A stretch of 64,000 nt of DNA from Pseudomonas lini (GCF_030812475.1 NZ_JAUSSR010000013.1:124001-188000), one strand, 5' to 3'; numbered from the stretch's first letter, positions 44,328-53,933 are shown. The notes: generated by a model from the letters alone, not told the origin. A program made the numbers and translations.

Positions 44328-44675
44328 TCAGCCGTTCTGAACACTCTCCAGGGACCGATCCACCAGCGCCCTGGCCATGTCGATCATGTGCACCGTCGAA
44401 AAGGCCAGATGCCGGTTGGGGCCCTGAATGTTGTTGCCCGACTCGTAAGCGGTGGCGGCGGCACAACGCAGCAGGTCCGATGCATGGATCAGGGCCTCTT
44501 CGCGGCTGACATTGCGGTTCACGTCAAAGAAGCGTGTTTCGACCACTTCCTCTGAAACAGCAGGTTTCAAGTAATAGTCCAGCGCGCGCTGCGCGGCCGC
44601 AATGCCTTCAGGCGATTTGAGGGTGGTGTCGATCGGCATCTCTGGCAGGTCATTGCAGGGGATGGTCATGGTCAT
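44328..44675 (-). CDS. DUF6124-type small protein
   Basis: A 115-residue protein starting MTMTIPCNDLPEMPIDTTLK; the ATG is chosen because GGAG stands 8 bases upstream. It belongs to the family (formerly DUF3077 group) of small Pseudomonas proteins of unknown function; the helical middle RALDYYLKP and ASDLLRCAAATAYESG are typical. It is divergent from the LexA-like repressor. A remnant of its 3' end lies beyond the bacteriocin cassette, so its terminus was the integration point. Confidence 0.7.
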   Translation of the reverse strand: MTMTIPCNDLPEMPIDTTLKSPEGIAAAQRALDYYLKPAVSEEVVETRFFDVNRNVSREEALIHASDLLRCAAATAYESGNNIQGPNRHLAFSTVHMIDMARALVDRSLESVQNG

Positions 44676-44719
44676 GGCAAGCTCCGTGATGGGGTTCATA
44701 TCCGTGAAACAATCCTAGT

Positions 44720-44734
44720 ACAAAGTGTATTTGT
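44720..44734. promoter_or_regulatory. candidate operator of the LexA-like repressor
   Basis: ACAAAGTGTATTTGT is a 15-bp inverted repeat in the 124-bp divergent gap, with a related CTACAATTTGTGT about 17 bp downstream. Confidence 0.45.
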
Positions 44735-44799
44735 GACGAGAATTTAAATACTACAATTTGTGTTTTGATGACCGGAGGCGCCCACGTATCGTTTCGCCT

Positions 44800-45447
44800 A
44801 TGGATAAATGGATTGAATTGGTCAAGGCCAAGATGAGTGAACTCAAAATCACTCAAGAGATACTCGCCGAGCGAGTCGGAATGTCCCAGGGCGGTATCGG
44901 CCATTGGCTGAACAAACGTCGCCAGCCCGGCATCGATGACATGAACCGGGTGCTGCAGGCGCTGGGCCTGGATTTTCTCGAGGTGGCGCTGGTGATCCGC
45001 GAGCCGGACGCCTCGCAGGCCGACGGCCAGGACCTGGCGAAAAAGTACAACCCGTACTTTCGCTACCCGGTCAGTGGCTGGCGAGCCCCCACCGAGGTGC
45101 GCGAAGACAAGCCTGCGGCCTACGCCCCGGAGCGTTTCGAGCTGTCCGATTACCCGGCCCTTGGCGCGGCGTTCTGGCTGGAGGTGACAGGCGATGCGAT
45201 GACGGCACCCACCGGCATCAGCATTGCCGAGGGCATGTTGATCCTGGTGGACCCGGCCGTGGAAGCGCTGCCGGGCAAACTGGTGATCGCCCAGTGGCCC
45301 GACAGCGCCGAAGCCACCTTTCGCAAGCTGATCGAGGAGGGCGGGCAGCGTTACCTGGTCCCGCTCAATCCGACGTACCCCAAAGCCCTTTACACGCCGG
45401 AATGCCGAATCATCGGCGTGGTGGTCCAGGCGACAATCAGGTTCTGA
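44800..45447 (+). CDS. XRE-S24 (LexA/PrtR-like) repressor with missing catalytic serine
   Basis: A 215-residue protein: Cro/CI-type helix-turn-helix at about 1-60 (ITQEILAERVGMSQGGIGHW) and an S24 peptidase-like domain at about 115-210. In cleavable repressors this domain has GDSM with the catalytic Ser and a Lys later; here the motif reads VTGDAMTAPTG, so Ser is Ala, while the Lys-bearing strand (ATFRKLI) is kept. RecA-stimulated self-cleavage should fail. PrtR-type proteins control pyocin genes, so a role in bacteriocin control is plausible. No strong ribosome site stands near the ATG. Confidence 0.85.
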   Translation: MDKWIELVKAKMSELKITQEILAERVGMSQGGIGHWLNKRRQPGIDDMNRVLQALGLDFLEVALVIREPDASQADGQDLAKKYNPYFRYPVSGWRAPTEVREDKPAAYAPERFELSDYPALGAAFWLEVTGDAMTAPTGISIAEGMLILVDPAVEALPGKLVIAQWPDSAEATFRKLIEEGGQRYLVPLNPTYPKALYTPECRIIGVVVQATIRF

Positions 45448-45487
45448 TCAGAGCGGTCCGTGCCAGGCGCGCGGACCGATCTTCAGG

Positions 45488-47443
45488 TCACGCTTCTTCC
45501 AGTTCGACCAACGCACTGCCTTCGCTGACCATCTCGCCTTCCTGGCAATACAGCGCCTTGATCACCCCGGCATGGGGTGCACGGATGCTGTGCTCCATTT
45601 TCATCGCTTCCAGCACCACCAGTTGCGCCCCGGCTTCGACCGATTGCCCGGGCTCCACCAGCACGCGCACGATGCTGCCATTCATGGGCGCGGCAAGCCC
45701 GCCCTGATGGCTGTGACTGGCTTCGACGGCACTGATCGGGTCGTAGGTCTCGATGCGGCGCAATTCACCGCCCCATTGCAGGTACAGGCTGTCACCACGA
45801 CGGATCGCCCGATGCTGGCGACGCAAGCCGTTGTGCTCGGTCAGCAGCTGTTCGCCCTTGAGCTGCGCGGTGTGGGTATCGGCGCGGCCCAGAGTCAGGG
45901 CGCGGTCCTGGCCTTCGCAGCTCAGGTGCAGGGTGGTCTCGCAGGGCAAGCCGAAACGCAAGCCGCTGTTGATCGCCCAAGGCGAACCGGGGTCATCGGC
46001 ACGCGGCGCACCCGGCTGACTTTGCGCGACGGCCTGGGCGGCGGCTTGCCAGAACTCGTCGCCAAGCTCGGCCGGGGCCGGCAGCAGTTGCTCCTGATAA
46101 CGCGGAATGAACCCGGTGTCCAGTTCCGCCGCGGCAAATGCCGGATGGCCGATGATCCGCCGCAGGAAGTTGATGTTGGTCTTGAGCCCGCCGATCGCAA
46201 ACTCATCGAGCATGCTCAATAACCGCAACCGCGCCTGTTCACGGTCCTCGCCCCAGGCAATCAGCTTGCCCAGCATCGGATCATAGAACGGCGATATTTC
46301 GTCGCCTTCTTCCACGCCACTGTCCACCCGACGGCCCGGACCGGGCGCGGACTCGCGGTACAATTCCAGGCGCCCGGTGGCCGGCAGGAAATCGTGGCCC
46401 GGGTCTTCGGCGTACAGCCGCACTTCAATCGCATGGCCGAGCAGCGGCACCTGTTCCTGGGTCATCGGCAGCGCTTCGCCGCGGGCCACGCGAATCTGCC
46501 AGGCCACCAGGTCGAGGCCGGTGATGGCTTCGGTGACCGGGTGTTCGACTTGCAGGCGCGTGTTCATCTCCATGAAGAAGAACTCGCCGCGGGCATCCAG
46601 CAAAAACTCCACGGTGCCGGCGCCGACATAGCCGATGGCCTGCGCCGAACGCACCGCGGCTTCGCCCATGGCGCGCCGCAGTTCCGGGCTCAGGCCGGGG
46701 GCGGGTGCTTCCTCGACGACTTTCTGGTGCCGACGTTGAATCGAGCAGTCACGTTCATTGAGGTACAGGCAGTGGCCATGTTGATCGGCGAACACCTGGA
46801 TTTCCACATGGCGTGGTTTGAGCAGGTATTTCTCCACCAGCATCCGTGAATCGCCGAATGACGATTGGGCTTCACGCTGGGCCGATGCCAGCGCTTCGGC
46901 GAGCTGGCTGACGTCTTCGACCACTTTCATGCCTTTGCCGCCACCGCCCGCCGTGGCCTTGAGCAACACCGGGTAACCGATGCGTTCGCAGGCGTCGCGG
47001 AAGGTCTCCAGGTCCTGGGCTTCGCCGTGATAACCCGGCACCAGCGGCACGCCAGCGGTTTCCATCAAGGCTTTGGCCGCGGACTTGCTGCCCATGGCGT
47101 CGATGGCCGAGGCGGGAGGGCCGAGAAAGATCAAGCCGGCGGCTTCGATGGCGCGGGCGAACCCGGCGTTCTCGGACAGGAAGCCATACCCCGGATGGAT
47201 CGCCTGGGCGCCACTGGCCTTGGCCGCGGCGATCAGCTTGTCGATCTGCAGGTAGCTGTCGGCGGCTTTGCTGCCGCCGAGGTCGACGCGGATATCCGCT
47301 TCACGGCTATGACGCGCGTCGCGGTCAGTGGCGCTGTGCACGGCCACGGTGGTCAGGCCCAGGGCCTTGGCGGTACGCATGACCCGGCAAGCGATTTCGC
47401 CGCGGTTGGCCACCAGCAGGGTGGTGAGGACAGGTGCGCTCAT
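45488..47443 (-). CDS. liuD: methylcrotonyl-CoA carboxylase, biotin-containing alpha subunit
   Basis: A 651-residue protein with biotin carboxylase domain (about 1-450, KATAGGGGKGMKVV ATP-grasp loop and EMNTRLQVEHPVTE) and a C-terminal biotinyl domain with EAMKMEH. It carboxylates 3-methylcrotonyl-CoA together with the beta subunit in leucine degradation. The ATG shares one base with the liuC stop (TGATG), so translation is coupled. Confidence 0.95.
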   Translation of the reverse strand: MSAPVLTTLLVANRGEIACRVMRTAKALGLTTVAVHSATDRDARHSREADIRVDLGGSKAADSYLQIDKLIAAAKASGAQAIHPGYGFLSENAGFARAIEAAGLIFLGPPASAIDAMGSKSAAKALMETAGVPLVPGYHGEAQDLETFRDACERIGYPVLLKATAGGGGKGMKVVEDVSQLAEALASAQREAQSSFGDSRMLVEKYLLKPRHVEIQVFADQHGHCLYLNERDCSIQRRHQKVVEEAPAPGLSPELRRAMGEAAVRSAQAIGYVGAGTVEFLLDARGEFFFMEMNTRLQVEHPVTEAITGLDLVAWQIRVARGEALPMTQEQVPLLGHAIEVRLYAEDPGHDFLPATGRLELYRESAPGPGRRVDSGVEEGDEISPFYDPMLGKLIAWGEDREQARLRLLSMLDEFAIGGLKTNINFLRRIIGHPAFAAAELDTGFIPRYQEQLLPAPAELGDEFWQAAAQAVAQSQPGAPRADDPGSPWAINSGLRFGLPCETTLHLSCEGQDRALTLGRADTHTAQLKGEQLLTEHNGLRRQHRAIRRGDSLYLQWGGELRRIETYDPISAVEASHSHQGGLAAPMNGSIVRVLVEPGQSVEAGAQLVVLEAMKMEHSIRAPHAGVIKALYCQEGEMVSEGSALVELEEA

Positions 47444-48255
47444 CAACGCGACTCCTTGGTGGTGGCGGCTTTCCAGTTTGGCGCACGCTTTTGCAGAAAG
47501 GCCCGCAGGCCTTCCTGGCCTTCAGGGCTGACGCGGATACGTGCGATGGCATTTTCGGTATAGCGGCGCAGCGCCGGGGTCAGCGCGCCGTTGCCGACTT
47601 CACGCAGCAAGTCCTTGCTGACGCGCATGGCCGCCGGGCTGTTGAGCAACAGATTGTCGATCCACTGCTCGACTTTTTGTTCCAGCTCGTTGCCTGGATA
47701 GCTCTCCGACAACAAGCCGATGTCCTGCGCCCGTTGCCCACCGAAGCGCTCGGCGGTCAGCGCATAGCGGCGTGCCGCCCGTTCGCCGATGGCTTGCACC
47801 ACGAACGGGCTGATCACCGCCGGGGCCAGGCCGATGCGCACTTCCGACAGGCAGAACTGCGCGTCATCGGCGCCGATCGCCATGTCGCAGCAACTGATCA
47901 GACCCAACGCGCCGCCAAAGGCTGCGCCTTGCACCACCGCCAGCGTCGGGATTTTCAGCTTGGCCAGGTTGTACATCAACTCCGCCAGTTCCCGGGCGTC
48001 GTCGAGGTTGGTGTGGTAATCGAGTTCGGCCGATTGCTGCATCCAGGCCAGGTCGGCGCCGGCACTGAAATGCTTGCCGCGACCGCGCACCAGCAAAAAA
48101 CGCAGGCTGGCATCGCCCGACACCTTGTCCAGGGCGAGGATCAGTTCGCGGATCATCTCGGCGTTGAAGGCGTTGTTCTTTTCTTCACGGCTGAGCCACA
48201 GGGTCGCAAAACCCCGCGGGTCGGTCAGCAGTTCCAGCGTATTGAAGTCGCTCAT
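47443..48255 (-). CDS. liuC: enoyl-CoA hydratase family, methylglutaconyl-CoA hydratase-like
   Basis: A 270-residue crotonase-fold protein. Oxyanion-hole segments are HFSAGADLAWM and GAAFGGALGLISCCDMAI. Position between the carboxylase subunits identifies it as LiuC, which hydrates 3-methylglutaconyl-CoA to HMG-CoA. The start MSDFNTLELL is preferred over an upstream in-frame ATG. A REP cluster separates it from liuB. Confidence 0.93.
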   Translation of the reverse strand: MSDFNTLELLTDPRGFATLWLSREEKNNAFNAEMIRELILALDKVSGDASLRFLLVRGRGKHFSAGADLAWMQQSAELDYHTNLDDARELAELMYNLAKLKIPTLAVVQGAAFGGALGLISCCDMAIGADDAQFCLSEVRIGLAPAVISPFVVQAIGERAARRYALTAERFGGQRAQDIGLLSESYPGNELEQKVEQWIDNLLLNSPAAMRVSKDLLREVGNGALTPALRRYTENAIARIRVSPEGQEGLRAFLQKRAPNWKAATTKESR

Positions 48256-48277
48256 ATTCGTCCGTCTCCACGGCACT

Positions 48278-48470
48278 TTGTAGGAGCTGGCTTGCCAGCG
48301 AAAGCGGTCTTAAGCCTTGCATCGCCCATGAAGACGCCTTCGCCGGCAAGCCGGCTCCTACAGGATCTCTGTAGGAGCGAGCTTGCTCGCGAAGGTCTCA
48401 AGGGCAACGCGTTCATTCAGAAAGCACGCGTTATCGTTAACGTCCATCGCGAGCAAGCTCGCTCCTACAT
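48278..48470. repeat. two REPINs inside the liu operon
   Basis: A REPIN of the CTGGCTTGCCAGCG/GCCGGCAAGCCGGC type (48278-48363) and one of the GAGCGAGCTTGCTCGCG type (48369-48470) lie between liuB and liuC, 228 bp that would be transcribed with the operon. Confidence 0.9.
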
Positions 48471-48497
48471 CAGGTTCACATCAGAATCAGATCCGGA

Positions 48498-50102
48498 TCA
48501 CATCCGGAACACGCCGAAGCGGCTCGGTTCGATTGGCGCGTTCAGCGACGCCGACAGGGCCAGGGCCAACACATCGCGGGTCTGCGCCGGGTCGATGACG
48601 CCGTCGTCCCACAGCCGTGCGCTGGAGTAATAGGGATGCCCCTGTTCCTCATACTGGTCGAGAATCGGCTGCTTGATCTCGGCTTCCTGCTCGGCACTGA
48701 AACCCTGGCCACTGCGCTCGGCCTGCTCACGCTTGACCTGCACCAGCACGCCGGCGGCCTGTTCGGCACCCATCACGCCGATCCGCGCATTCGGCCACAT
48801 CCACAAAAAGCGCGGATCATAAGCCCGCCCGCACATGCCGTAGTTACCGGCACCGAAGCTGCCGCCGATGATCACCGTAAACTTCGGCACCTTGGCACAG
48901 GCCACCGCGGTCACCAGTTTCGCGCCGTGCTTGGCAATGCCGCCGGCTTCGTATTTCTGCCCGACCATGAACCCGGTGATGTTCTGCAGGAACAGCAACG
49001 GAATCGCGCGCTGACACGCCAGCTCGATAAAGTGCGCGCCTTTCTGCGCGGCTTCGGCGAACAGGATGCCGTTGTTGGCGAGGATCGCGATCGGGTAACC
49101 ATGCAAGTGGGCAAAGCCACACACCAGGGTTGTACCGAACAGCGCCTTGAATTCATCGAACACCGATCCGTCCACCAGCCGCGCAATCACTTCACGCACA
49201 TCGAACGGCTGCTTGGCGTCCGCCGACACCACGCCATACAACTCGTCGCTGGCGTAGAGCGGGGCGATCGGCGTGCGCTGCTGCACTTCACCGAGCTTGC
49301 GCCAGTTGAGGTTGGCGATGCTGCGCCGGGCGATGGCCAGGGCGTGTTCATCGCTCTCGGCGTAATGGTCGGCCACCCCGGAAATCTTGCAGTGCACATC
49401 GGCCCCGCCGAGGTCCTCGGCGCTGACCACTTCGCCGGTCGCGGCTTTCACCAGCGGCGGGCCTGCGAGGAAAATCGTCGCCTGCTGGCGCACCATGATC
49501 GCTTCGTCGGCCATCGCCGGTACATAGGCACCACCGGCCGTGCAGGAACCCATCACCACCGCAATCTGCGGAATGCCCATGGCGCTCATGTTGGCCTGGT
49601 TGAAGAAGATCCGGCCGAAGTGCTCACGGTCCGGGAACACTTCATCCTGGCGTGGCAGGTTGGCGCCACCGGAGTCCACCAGGTAGATGCACGGCAGGCG
49701 GTTCTGCTGGGCGATGGTCTGGGCGCGCAGGTGTTTCTTCACGGTCAGCGGGTAATACGAGCCGCCTTTGACCGTGGCATCGTTGGCGACGATCATGCAC
49801 TCGACGCCTTCGACCCGGCCGATCCCGGCAATCACGCCCGCGGCCGGCACGTCTTCGCCATACACCGCGTAGGCCGCCAATTGGCTGATCTCGAGAAACG
49901 GCGAGCCCGGATCGAGCAGGCGATTGATCCGTTCACGGGGCAGCAATTTGCCTCGCGAGGTGTGGCGTTCTTGCGCCTTCAGGCCGCCACCTTGCTGCAC
50001 TTGGGCGAGCAGGGTGTGCAGGGCGTCGACCTGTTTGAGCATCGCCGCGCTGTTGGCGGCGAACTCCGCCGAGCGGGGGTTGAGCTGGGTATGCAAAATC
50101 AT
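48498..50102 (-). CDS. liuB: methylcrotonyl-CoA carboxylase, beta subunit
   Basis: A 534-residue carboxyltransferase with the paired crotonase-like halves of acyl-CoA carboxylase beta subunits (CIYLVDSGGANLP; GGSFGAGNYGMCGRAYDPRF). It transfers the carboxyl group from LiuD biotin to methylcrotonyl-CoA. It follows liuA on the same strand with a short repeat in the gap. Confidence 0.96.
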   Translation of the reverse strand: MILHTQLNPRSAEFAANSAAMLKQVDALHTLLAQVQQGGGLKAQERHTSRGKLLPRERINRLLDPGSPFLEISQLAAYAVYGEDVPAAGVIAGIGRVEGVECMIVANDATVKGGSYYPLTVKKHLRAQTIAQQNRLPCIYLVDSGGANLPRQDEVFPDREHFGRIFFNQANMSAMGIPQIAVVMGSCTAGGAYVPAMADEAIMVRQQATIFLAGPPLVKAATGEVVSAEDLGGADVHCKISGVADHYAESDEHALAIARRSIANLNWRKLGEVQQRTPIAPLYASDELYGVVSADAKQPFDVREVIARLVDGSVFDEFKALFGTTLVCGFAHLHGYPIAILANNGILFAEAAQKGAHFIELACQRAIPLLFLQNITGFMVGQKYEAGGIAKHGAKLVTAVACAKVPKFTVIIGGSFGAGNYGMCGRAYDPRFLWMWPNARIGVMGAEQAAGVLVQVKREQAERSGQGFSAEQEAEIKQPILDQYEEQGHPYYSSARLWDDGVIDPAQTRDVLALALSASLNAPIEPSRFGVFRM

Positions 50103-50115
50103 CGGGCTACTCCGT

Positions 50116-50203
50116 AGCAGCTTCAAGTTGCAAGCTACAAGCTACAAGTAGAAGCAAGAGCGCAGTTCTCTTGCAGCTTGAAGCTTGCCGCTTGCAGCTA
50201 ACG
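50116..50203. repeat. CAAGCTGCAAGC-type palindromic repeat
   Basis: AGCTTCAAGTTGCAAGCTAC at the left and TTGCAGCTTGAAGCTTGCCG at the right form an imperfect inverted repeat rich in CAAGCT. This is a second intergenic repeat family, unrelated to the GTAGGAGC REPs, between liuB and liuA. Confidence 0.65.
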
Positions 50204-50207
50204 AAAT

Positions 50208-51371
50208 TTATTTCGTTTCGTTAAACAGTTCGCGACCGATCAGCATGCGCCGGATCTCACTGGTGCCCGCACCGATTTCGTACAGCTTGGCGTCGCGCAG
50301 CAAACGACCGGCGGGGAATTCGTTGATGTAGCCGTTGCCGCCGAGAATCTGGATCGCATCCAGGGCCATTTGCGTGGCGCGTTCGGCGCTGTACAGGATC
50401 ACCCCGGCGGCGTCCTTGCGCGTGGTCTCGCCGCGCTCGCAAGCCTGGGCCACCGCATACAGGTAAGCGCGGCTGGCGTTGAGCTGGGTGTACATGTCGG
50501 CGACCTTGCCCTGGATCAGCTGGAATTCGCCGATGCTCTGTCCGAACTGCTTGCGGTCGTGGATGTACGGCACGATCAGGTCCATGCAGGCCTGCATGAT
50601 CCCGGTCGGGCCGCCGGACAGGACCACGCGCTCATAGTCGAGGCCGCTCATCAACACTTTCACGCCGCCGTTGAGCACGCCAAGGATGTTCTCTTGCGGC
50701 ACTTCCACGTCATCGAAAAACAACTCGCAGGTGTTGGAGCCGCGCATGCCGAGCTTGTCGAATTTGTTGCTGCGGCTGAAGCCCTTGGAGTCGCGCTCGA
50801 CGATGAACGCGGTGATGCCGTGCGGGCCCTTTTCCAGGTCGGTCTTGGCATAGATCACGTAAGTGTTGGCGTCCGGACCGTTGGTGATCCAGGTCTTGCT
50901 GCCGTTGAGCACGTAGTGATCGCCGCGCTTGTCGGCGCGCAGTTTCATCGACACCACGTCGGAACCGGCATTCGGCTCGCTCATGGCCAGGGCGCCGATG
51001 TGCTCGCCGCTGATCAGCTTCGGCAGATACTTGGTCTTCTGCTCGTGATTGCCGTTGCGGTTGATCTGATTCACGCACAGGTTGGAATGCGCACCGTAGG
51101 ACAGCGCCACCGACGCCGAGCCGCGGCTGATCTCTTCCATGATCACCACGTGGGCCAGGTAACCCAGGCCGGCGCCGCCGTACTCTTCCGGCACGGTGAC
51201 CCCTAGCAGGCCCATGTCGCCGAACTTGCGCCACAGGTCCGCCGGGAACAGGTTGTCGATATCGATCTGAGCGGCGCGCGGGGCAACCTCTTTGGCAACG
51301 AAGGCCTGAACCTGATCGCGCAGCATGTCGACGGTTTCACCGAGGGCAAAATTCAGGGAGGGATAGCTCAT
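50208..51371 (-). CDS. liuA: isovaleryl-CoA dehydrogenase
   Basis: A 387-residue acyl-CoA dehydrogenase with FAD/acyl-CoA signatures (ALAMSEPNAGSDV near 130 and QILGGNGYINEFPAGRLLRD near 350) and the catalytic Glu region (GLDYERVVLSGGP). It oxidises isovaleryl-CoA to methylcrotonyl-CoA and passes electrons to ETF. First gene of the liu operon; two LiuR-type palindromes lie just upstream. Confidence 0.95.
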   Translation of the reverse strand: MSYPSLNFALGETVDMLRDQVQAFVAKEVAPRAAQIDIDNLFPADLWRKFGDMGLLGVTVPEEYGGAGLGYLAHVVIMEEISRGSASVALSYGAHSNLCVNQINRNGNHEQKTKYLPKLISGEHIGALAMSEPNAGSDVVSMKLRADKRGDHYVLNGSKTWITNGPDANTYVIYAKTDLEKGPHGITAFIVERDSKGFSRSNKFDKLGMRGSNTCELFFDDVEVPQENILGVLNGGVKVLMSGLDYERVVLSGGPTGIMQACMDLIVPYIHDRKQFGQSIGEFQLIQGKVADMYTQLNASRAYLYAVAQACERGETTRKDAAGVILYSAERATQMALDAIQILGGNGYINEFPAGRLLRDAKLYEIGAGTSEIRRMLIGRELFNETK

Positions 51372-51427
51372 GGGTCACCTTTTGGCTTTTTTGTAGGGTA
51401 GGGGAGGACCGCAATTTGGCTCTCACC

Positions 51428-51487
51428 TTTACGTTAACGTAAACCCGAGACGAATGGCTGTCAATCACCCTTTACGTTAACGTCAAC
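51428..51487 (-). promoter_or_regulatory. two LiuR-type operators upstream of liuA
   Basis: TTTACGTTAACGTAAAC and TTTACGTTAACGTCAAC start 43 bp apart, 57-116 bp upstream of the liuA start. They resemble the TTGACGTTTACGTCAA palindrome in front of liuR. Confidence 0.8.
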
Positions 51488-51530
51488 TTGAGCGACATTA
51501 GAGCCAGTTCAAGATGTAACACGGACCCCC

Positions 51531-51879
51531 TTGTAGGAGCTGGCTTGCCAGCGAAGGACGCTAACGATAACGCGTGCTGCCTGGATACACGCGGCGCCCT
51601 GACGTCCATCGCGAGCAAGCTCGCTCCTACAGAGGCCGTCCGCAGCTGAATCCCTGTAGGAGCTGGCTTGCCAGCGAAGGACGTCAACGATAACGCGTGC
51701 TGCCTGGATACACGCGGCGCCTTTACGTTTTTCGCGAGCAAGCTCGCTCCTACAGAGGCCGTCCGCAGCTGAACCCCTGTAGGAGCTGGCTTGCCAGCGA
51801 AGGACGTCAACGATAACGCGTGCTGCCTGGATACACGCGGTGCCTTTACGTTTTTCGCGAGCAAGCTCGCTCCTACAGG
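51531..51879. repeat. three tandem REPINs, 123-bp period
   Basis: REPIN units begin at 51531, 51654 and 51777. Each pairs CTGTAGGAGCTGGCTTGCCA with an inverted GAGCAAGCTCGCTCCTACAG, so each mixes the two REP types. The linkers (AGGCCGTCCGCAGCTGAA) are also copied. Confidence 0.92.
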
Positions 51880-51920
51880 GGACCGTAGCCAACCCATTAA
51901 TAAAGACAATAGGGGTCGTC

Positions 51921-53618
51921 ATGGATCAACCCACCGCAAGCCCGCAGCGCAGCTACACCCGCGGTTCCCAGGACAAAGCCTTGCTGGCGATGACCATCGG
52001 CCAGGCGTTCGACAACACCGTCGCGCACTACCCGACCGGGGAGGCGCTGGTCGTGCGCCACCAACAACTGCGCTACACCTGGCAGCAACTGGCCGACGCC
52101 GTGGACCTGCACGCTCGGGCGCTATTGGCCTTGGGCCTGCAGACCGGCGACCGCCTCGGCATCTGGGCTCCCAACTGCGCCCAATGGTGCATCAGCCAAT
52201 TCGCCAGTGCGAAAATCGGCGTGATCCTGGTCAACATCAACCCGGCCTACCGCAGCTCCGAACTGGAATACGTACTCAAGCAATCCGGCTGCCAATGGCT
52301 GGTCTGCGCCGGCGCCTTCAAAAGCTCCAACTACCACGGCATGCTGCAAGGCCTGGTACCGGAACTGGCAGAACAACCCCTCGGCCAATTGCACAGCGAA
52401 CGCCTGCCGGACCTGCGCGGGGTGATCAGCCTCGACGCCCAGCCGCCCTCGGGCTTCCTGCCGTGGTCGCAACTGACCGAACTCGCCAGCAATGTGTCAG
52501 CCGAGCAACTGCACGAACGCCAGGACAGCCTGCATTTCGACCAGGCGGTGAACATCCAGTACACCTCCGGCACCACCGGCTTCCCCAAGGGCGCGACCCT
52601 CAGCCACTACAACATCCTTAACAACGGCTACATGGTCGGCGAAAGCCTCGGCCTGACCCACGAAGATCGGCTGGTGATCCCGGTGCCGCTGTATCACTGC
52701 TTCGGCATGGTCATGGGCAACCTGGGCTGCATGACCCACGGCAGCGCCATGATCTACCCCAACGACGCGTTCGATCCGCTGCTGACCCTGACCACCGTCG
52801 CCGAAGAAAAAGCCACCGCGCTCTACGGCGTTCCGACCATGTTCATCGCCATGCTCGACCAGCCCCAGCGCGCCGAATTCGACCTGTCGAGCCTGCGCAC
52901 CGGGATCATGGCCGGGGCCACCTGCCCGATCGAAGTGATGCGCCGGGTCATCACCGACATGCACATGAGTGAAGTCCAGATCGCCTACGGCATGACGGAA
53001 ACCAGCCCGGTGTCGCTGCAGACCGGCCCCTCGGACGACCTGGAATTGCGCGTCACCACCGTCGGCCGCACCCAGCCGCAACTGGAGAGCAAAATCATCG
53101 ACGAGGCCGGCAACCTGGTACCCCGCGGCACCATCGGCGAACTCTGCACCCGCGGCTACAGCGTGATGCTCGGCTACTGGAACAACCCGCAAGGCACCGC
53201 CGAAGCCATCGACCAGGCCGGCTGGATGCACACCGGCGACCTGGCGAGCATGAACGACGAGGGTTACGTGAACATCGCCGGCCGCAACAAAGACATGATC
53301 ATCCGCGGCGGTGAAAACATTTACCCGCGGGAACTGGAAGAATTCTTCTTCACCCACCCGGCCGTGGCCGACGTGCAAGTGATCGGCATCCCATGCTCGC
53401 GCTACGGCGAAGAAATCGTCGCCTGGATCAAATTCCACCCCGGCCACAGCGCCACCGAACAAGAACTGCAAGCCTGGTGCAAAGAACGCATCGCCCACTT
53501 CAAGACGCCGCGCTACTTCAAGTTCGTCGACGAGTTCCCAATGACCGTCACAGGCAAAATCCAGAAATTCCGCATGCGCGAAATCAGCATCGAAGAACTG
53601 AGCCTCAACAAAACCTGA
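51921..53618 (+). CDS. AMP-binding acyl-CoA ligase
   Basis: A 565-residue ANL-superfamily enzyme: the P-loop YTSGTTGFPKGATLS near residue 215, YGMTETSP near 350, and the C-terminal GRNKDMIIRGGENIYP and TGKIQKF with the catalytic Lys. It activates an acid as acyl-AMP and then forms the CoA thioester; the relatives are medium- or branched-chain fatty acyl-CoA synthetases. Lying between liuA and liuE and near LiuR sites, isovalerate or a related acid is a fair guess. Confidence 0.9.
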   Translation: MDQPTASPQRSYTRGSQDKALLAMTIGQAFDNTVAHYPTGEALVVRHQQLRYTWQQLADAVDLHARALLALGLQTGDRLGIWAPNCAQWCISQFASAKIGVILVNINPAYRSSELEYVLKQSGCQWLVCAGAFKSSNYHGMLQGLVPELAEQPLGQLHSERLPDLRGVISLDAQPPSGFLPWSQLTELASNVSAEQLHERQDSLHFDQAVNIQYTSGTTGFPKGATLSHYNILNNGYMVGESLGLTHEDRLVIPVPLYHCFGMVMGNLGCMTHGSAMIYPNDAFDPLLTLTTVAEEKATALYGVPTMFIAMLDQPQRAEFDLSSLRTGIMAGATCPIEVMRRVITDMHMSEVQIAYGMTETSPVSLQTGPSDDLELRVTTVGRTQPQLESKIIDEAGNLVPRGTIGELCTRGYSVMLGYWNNPQGTAEAIDQAGWMHTGDLASMNDEGYVNIAGRNKDMIIRGGENIYPRELEEFFFTHPAVADVQVIGIPCSRYGEEIVAWIKFHPGHSATEQELQAWCKERIAHFKTPRYFKFVDEFPMTVTGKIQKFRMREISIEELSLNKT

Positions 53619-53631
53619 CCACAATCTCCCC

Positions 53632-53874
53632 CTGTAGGAGCCGGCTTGCCGGCGAAAGCGGTGTATCAGCCAACAACAACGTCGACTGACCCACCGCCTT
53701 CGCCGGCAAGCCGGCTCCTACAGTTGACCGAGGATGCCTCAACTCTCGTGACCACCGCAGCCCCTGTAACCGCCGCAGCTCCCTGTAGGAGCTGGCTTGC
53801 CAGCGAAGAGGCCGGCACATCCAACAAATAACCCGGCAGACAACCCGCTCTCGCCAGCAGCCGGCTTCTTCAGG
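53632..53874. repeat. REP cluster
   Basis: A REPIN of the GGCTTGCCGGCGAAAGCG type (53632-53723), then a GGAGCTGGCTTGCCAGCGAA half (53782-53813) with a decayed partner up to about 53874. Confidence 0.85.
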
Positions 53875-53933
53875 CTATCCCAGAATTCAGTGACTGTAGG
53901 AGGGGGAGGGAGAGGGGTAAAATCACAAACAGC

